A DNA stretch of 64,000 nt from Pseudomonas fluorescens (GTDB taxonomy: Bacteria; Pseudomonadota; Gammaproteobacteria; Pseudomonadales; Pseudomonadaceae), in contig NZ_CABVIY010000001.1 in assembly GCF_902498195.1 (NCBI RefSeq), positions 496,001 through 560,000 on the forward strand, in the 5' to 3' direction. Positions 61,494-64,000 of the stretch are shown in pieces (the stretch's first letter is position 1; each line of letters starts with the position of its first letter). A program made the position numbers and the translations under genes. The notes below the pieces were generated by a model that was not told the DNA's origin, ran no database searches, and saw only the letters and a program-made list of their open reading frames with translations.

Positions 61494-61581
61494 TGTAGGA
61501 GCTGTCGAGTGCAACGAGGCTGCGATCTTTTGATTGTTCAAAAGCCAGATCAAAAGATCGCAGCCTTCGGCAGCTCCTACA
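61494..61581. repeat. REPIN (class B variant)
   Basis: Class B pair with the same variant left arm (TGTAGGAGCTGTCGAGTGCA) as the element at 60019, 1.4 kb away. The Ppx/GppA gene is therefore flanked by two nearly identical elements. Confidence 0.9.
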
Positions 61582-61604
61582 AAGAAAGTATCCTGTGAAG
61601 GCAT

Positions 61605-62171
61605 TCAACGTCCGGCCGCGGCATCCGCCAGTGCCGCCACCACCTGCTTCTCGATCTCCTTTTCATCCAGTCCGCGCCCGAAATGCTTGAGGTAGCGGCC
61701 CTGGCTGTCGAGCAGGAACAGGAGGGTCGAGTGGTCCATCATGTACTGCCCCGGTTGATCGCCGGTCGGCACTTTCTTGTAGTACACGTGATAGGCGTCG
61801 GTGATGCGGGCGATTTCCTGCGCCGAGCCGGTCAGGCCGACGAAGTCGCTGGCGAAGTAGTTGACGTAGGCCTTGAGCTTTTTCGGCGTGTCACGTTCCG
61901 GGTCGATGGTGACGAAGACCGGCCGCACGGTGATGCCTTGCTGTTGTTGCAGTTGCCGGCTGATGCGGGCCATTTTCGAAAGGTCCGTGGGGCAGATGGC
62001 CGGGCAGGTCATGAAGCCGAAGTACAGCAAGGCCGGTTCGCCGAAACTGCGCTCGGTGACGCGTTGGCCATTCTGGTTGGTCAGCTGGAACGGGCCGCCG
62101 ATGTCGGTGCGGGTCGCGGCCGTGGAGCTGGCGGCCATTGCCGCCCATAGCAGCACCATTAACCATTTCAT
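61605..62171 (-). CDS. SCO1/SenC family copper chaperone
   Basis: 188-residue exported SCO protein with a signal sequence (WLMVLLWAAMAASSTAA). The copper ligands are CPAICP (Cys-x3-Cys) and the His in MMDHSTLLFLLD. It has a thioredoxin fold and helps deliver copper to oxidases. It lies 3 bp after the outer-membrane protein gene and ends the operon with the multicopper oxidase. Confidence 0.9.
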   Translation of the reverse strand: MKWLMVLLWAAMAASSTAATRTDIGGPFQLTNQNGQRVTERSFGEPALLYFGFMTCPAICPTDLSKMARISRQLQQQQGITVRPVFVTIDPERDTPKKLKAYVNYFASDFVGLTGSAQEIARITDAYHVYYKKVPTGDQPGQYMMDHSTLLFLLDSQGRYLKHFGRGLDEKEIEKQVVAALADAAAGR

Positions 62172-62174
62172 TGC

Positions 62175-63311
62175 TCAATAACCTCCCGAATAGGTCAGCG
62201 CCAGGCCAACCAGTTCGGACATCTGGCCGTCCTCTTTCTGGGTGCCGGCGGACAGCCCGAGCTTGATCTGGCCGGTGATGTTGTAGGTCAGGCTCAACTC
62301 GTTGAGGTAATCCTGGCGGTCGGCGCCCCCCGTCGATTCACGATGCTTGTCGGTCCGGGTCGCGCCCAGGGACCAGTCACCAAAATCGAAGGTCAGCGAG
62401 GTGGTCAGGTAGCGGGTGTCGTTGCCCTTGATGCCGTCTTCATTGTCGACGTCGGCGAATTCGATGAAGGGCACGATATCGAAGTAGCGCCCGGCCAGCG
62501 TCGGCTCAAGATCGGTGCTCGGTTCATAGGCCCAGATGTAGCGGGCGGAGGCGATCTTGATGGTTTCGTCGTCTTCGCCGGGCGGATCGGGTTGCGTCGC
62601 GTCCTCGGCCTTTTTGTTGAACATGTAGCCGGCCTGCATCTCCAGGTAAGGCACCGCCGGGATCGCAATCCAGTTCACCGTCACCGCCCAGGAGTCGAGC
62701 TTGCCGGTATTGGAGGGCCCGCCGTCGCTGCGTTGCAGCTTGTCGCCATGGCGCAGATAGGGGCGGCCGAGAAACGAATTGTCCGCGGTGTAGACACTCA
62801 GGTTGGGTTCGATCATGCCCAGCTTCTGGTCGAAAAACCGATAGGCCACGGTGCCGCCAAGCATGCCGTCGAGGTCGTAGGTGCTGACGTAATCATTGGT
62901 GTAGAGACCGGGCGCCTGATCCTGGGCGCGGCCGAACGGCACGTGGTACTTGCCGACCGAGAACGCCGAGTTGGCGTTGTTCTGGTAGTAGTTGAGGTCA
63001 TTGATCACCAGCCCAACGTCCTCGAAGAATCGCTTCTGCCCGGGCTCCGGCCCGGCGACGGGATTGATCTCGGTGGCCAGCTGGATCTGCTGGTCGTGGC
63101 TGAAGCGAAAGTAGAACGTGGTGTTGATGTCCGGGTAGGCGTCGGTGCTGTTGCGATTGCCGCCCTGGGGCGAATCGGCGTGCACGTGGTCATATTGAAA
63201 GGTCGCGTCGTAGTCCATGCCGACGTTGGGGTATTGCCCGTCATCGGCCTGCGCCGACTCAACGGCACACACCGACCCCACCAACAACACTGCCAATCGA
63301 TAGTTGCTCAT
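62175..63311 (-). CDS. Outer-membrane beta-barrel (porin-like) protein
   Basis: 378-residue protein with a signal peptide (LAVLLVGSVCAVESAQA). The mature part has alternating amphipathic strands: FYFRFSHDQQIQLATEINPV, GKYHVPFGRAQDQAP, SLTFDFGDWSLGATRTDKH and a C-terminal LTYSGGY with a final aromatic residue as needed for outer-membrane insertion. It resembles phosphate-selective porin-like proteins. It lies between a multicopper oxidase and an SCO gene, 12 and 3 bp away, so an operon is clear. Confidence 0.82.
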   Translation of the reverse strand: MSNYRLAVLLVGSVCAVESAQADDGQYPNVGMDYDATFQYDHVHADSPQGGNRNSTDAYPDINTTFYFRFSHDQQIQLATEINPVAGPEPGQKRFFEDVGLVINDLNYYQNNANSAFSVGKYHVPFGRAQDQAPGLYTNDYVSTYDLDGMLGGTVAYRFFDQKLGMIEPNLSVYTADNSFLGRPYLRHGDKLQRSDGGPSNTGKLDSWAVTVNWIAIPAVPYLEMQAGYMFNKKAEDATQPDPPGEDDETIKIASARYIWAYEPSTDLEPTLAGRYFDIVPFIEFADVDNEDGIKGNDTRYLTTSLTFDFGDWSLGATRTDKHRESTGGADRQDYLNELSLTYNITGQIKLGLSAGTQKEDGQMSELVGLALTYSGGY

Positions 63312-63323
63312 GGCGCGCCCCCT

Positions 63324-63998
63324 TTAGTTGGTTCGCGGGATCAACGGGCTGGACGCTTTCGGGTCCTGTCCGGTGTTGCGCAGGTAGGAGCACAACTGGT
63401 TGTTTTCGCCGTACAGCCCGCCCAGGGGTTCGAGCTTGACCGCCTGCTCGTAGTCCTCGGGCTTGACCACCTGGATCGCCTGCATCATGCCGCCGTCCTC
63501 GTGTTCGAGGATGTGGCAGTGGTAGACGAACTTGCCGAGGATCACCGGATCGCGAAACGGAATGCGTACCGTGATCGAGCCGGTGGCGGGGATGAACACA
63601 TTGTCCCGATAGCCGCTGAATTCCACCGGTTTGTCGTTGATCCGGGTGACCTGGAAATCCACCTGGTGGATATGGAACTGGTGCAGTTCCTGGGAGGGAT
63701 TGAACAGTCGCCACTCTTCGACATCGCCCAGTTTCACCGTGGTGTTGACCCGGTCCAGTTCGAAGCGCGTGCCGTTGATCAGGAAGGCATTGGGGTCGGT
63801 GTCCGAGTCCTGAAAGGCGAACTGACGGGTCTTGTTCACCGCGATCTTGCTGAAGTCCTCGGCGGGCGGATAGGCGCTGGTGATCTGCTTCGTCGCGACC
63901 TGCTGACCGCTGGAGCGCAGAATCGCCAGCTTCGCCGCCGGGTAATCATCACCCGCCGGCCCGGTGTTGCCGGAGCCCGTTTCGACTTCATAAGTGCC
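63324..63998 (-). CDS. Multicopper oxidase (5' part beyond window)
   Basis: The C-terminal 224 residues of a multicopper oxidase. Copper-binding motifs are present: HQFHIHQVDF, and HCHILEHEDGGMM, which holds the type 1 and type 3 ligands. There is a long insertion (residues before SAYPPAEDFSKI). The frame is open to the window edge. Family members oxidise Cu(I), metals or phenols; linkage to SCO suggests copper handling. Confidence 0.9.
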   Translation of the reverse strand, partial: GTYEVETGSGNTGPAGDDYPAAKLAILRSSGQQVATKQITSAYPPAEDFSKIAVNKTRQFAFQDSDTDPNAFLINGTRFELDRVNTTVKLGDVEEWRLFNPSQELHQFHIHQVDFQVTRINDKPVEFSGYRDNVFIPATGSITVRIPFRDPVILGKFVYHCHILEHEDGGMMQAIQVVKPEDYEQAVKLEPLGGLYGENNQLCSYLRNTGQDPKASSPLIPRTN

Positions 63999-64000
63999 GG

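Noticed and set aside
2424..61581. Repeated palindromes as a CRISPR array
   Set aside because: Copies are dispersed between genes, paired as inverted repeats and not separated by regular spacers.
1..64000. tRNA, rRNA or riboswitch genes
   Set aside because: I looked for cloverleaf arms, the GTTCGAATC-type T-loop and known aptamer cores such as an FMN element near ribBA and saw none; small RNAs cannot be excluded by eye.

Overview
The window is a high-GC chromosomal segment from a fluorescent-type Pseudomonas. The evidence is a seven-function Mrp antiporter operon with a fused A/B subunit, the catBCA/benABCD benzoate pathway with CatR and BenR, several Pseudomonas-typical small families (DUF2946, DUF3087, DUF1652, a PpnN-type nucleosidase), and about 18 intergenic paired REP elements (REPINs) of at least three sequence classes. 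I saw no rRNA, tRNA, CRISPR array, transposase or phage gene.

Layout. 0-2.5 kb: the start of a TonB-dependent receptor (cut by the window edge), a DUF2946 protein and a DUF3995 membrane protein. 2.5-8.6 kb: mrpA(B)-C-D-E-F-G, a Na+(K+)/H+ antiporter operon on the minus strand. 8.8-14.6 kb: a DMT exporter divergent from an XRE-cupin regulator around a 20-bp perfect palindrome, then an NtaA/DszA-type flavin monooxygenase, a shortened acyl-CoA-synthetase-like protein and an FAD/NAD(P)-binding protein. 14.8-17.3 kb: a secreted alpha/beta hydrolase, a small exported protein and a periplasmic binding protein. 17.4-20.2 kb: a lower-GC terpene locus (polyprenyl synthase, IPP isomerase, class I terpene synthase). 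20.2-34 kb: ordinary housekeeping and accessory genes (response regulator, two Nudix genes counting the later one near 43 kb, ppnN, diguanylate cyclase, LysR, DapA-like, AzlCD, YedK-type SRAP protein, sulfonate-type binding protein, polysaccharide deacetylase).

34-42.7 kb: the benzoate/catechol block, catR < > catBCA, benR, benABC, REPIN, benD. It has a textbook ATAC-N7-GTAT site in front of catB and two XylS/BenR-type direct repeats in front of benA. Together BenABC and BenD turn benzoate into catechol, and CatA, CatB and CatC take catechol to 3-oxoadipate enol-lactone. No benzoate transporter gene lies here. 42.7-47 kb: small stress or lipoprotein genes, an Rrf2 regulator and an NDH-2-like flavoprotein.

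47.4-58.6 kb: a catabolic island I cannot match to a named pathway. It holds a polyamine-type ABC transporter, a RibBA with a cysteine-free second domain, DUF1330, a Nudix hydrolase, an FCD-type GntR regulator, a PcaC-like decarboxylase, a flavin reductase, an aldehyde dehydrogenase, an alpha/beta hydrolase and a DUF1185 protein. Three promoters of this island share the same 14-bp operator (ATTATGGTATNCCA), so it looks like one regulon. It carries the flavin supply for a two-component monooxygenase, but no oxygenase gene is present.

59-64 kb: a bile-acid-symporter-like transporter, an internally deleted polyphosphate kinase 2 remnant beside a short Ppx/GppA phosphatase, and an SCO / outer-membrane protein / multicopper oxidase operon that runs off the window.
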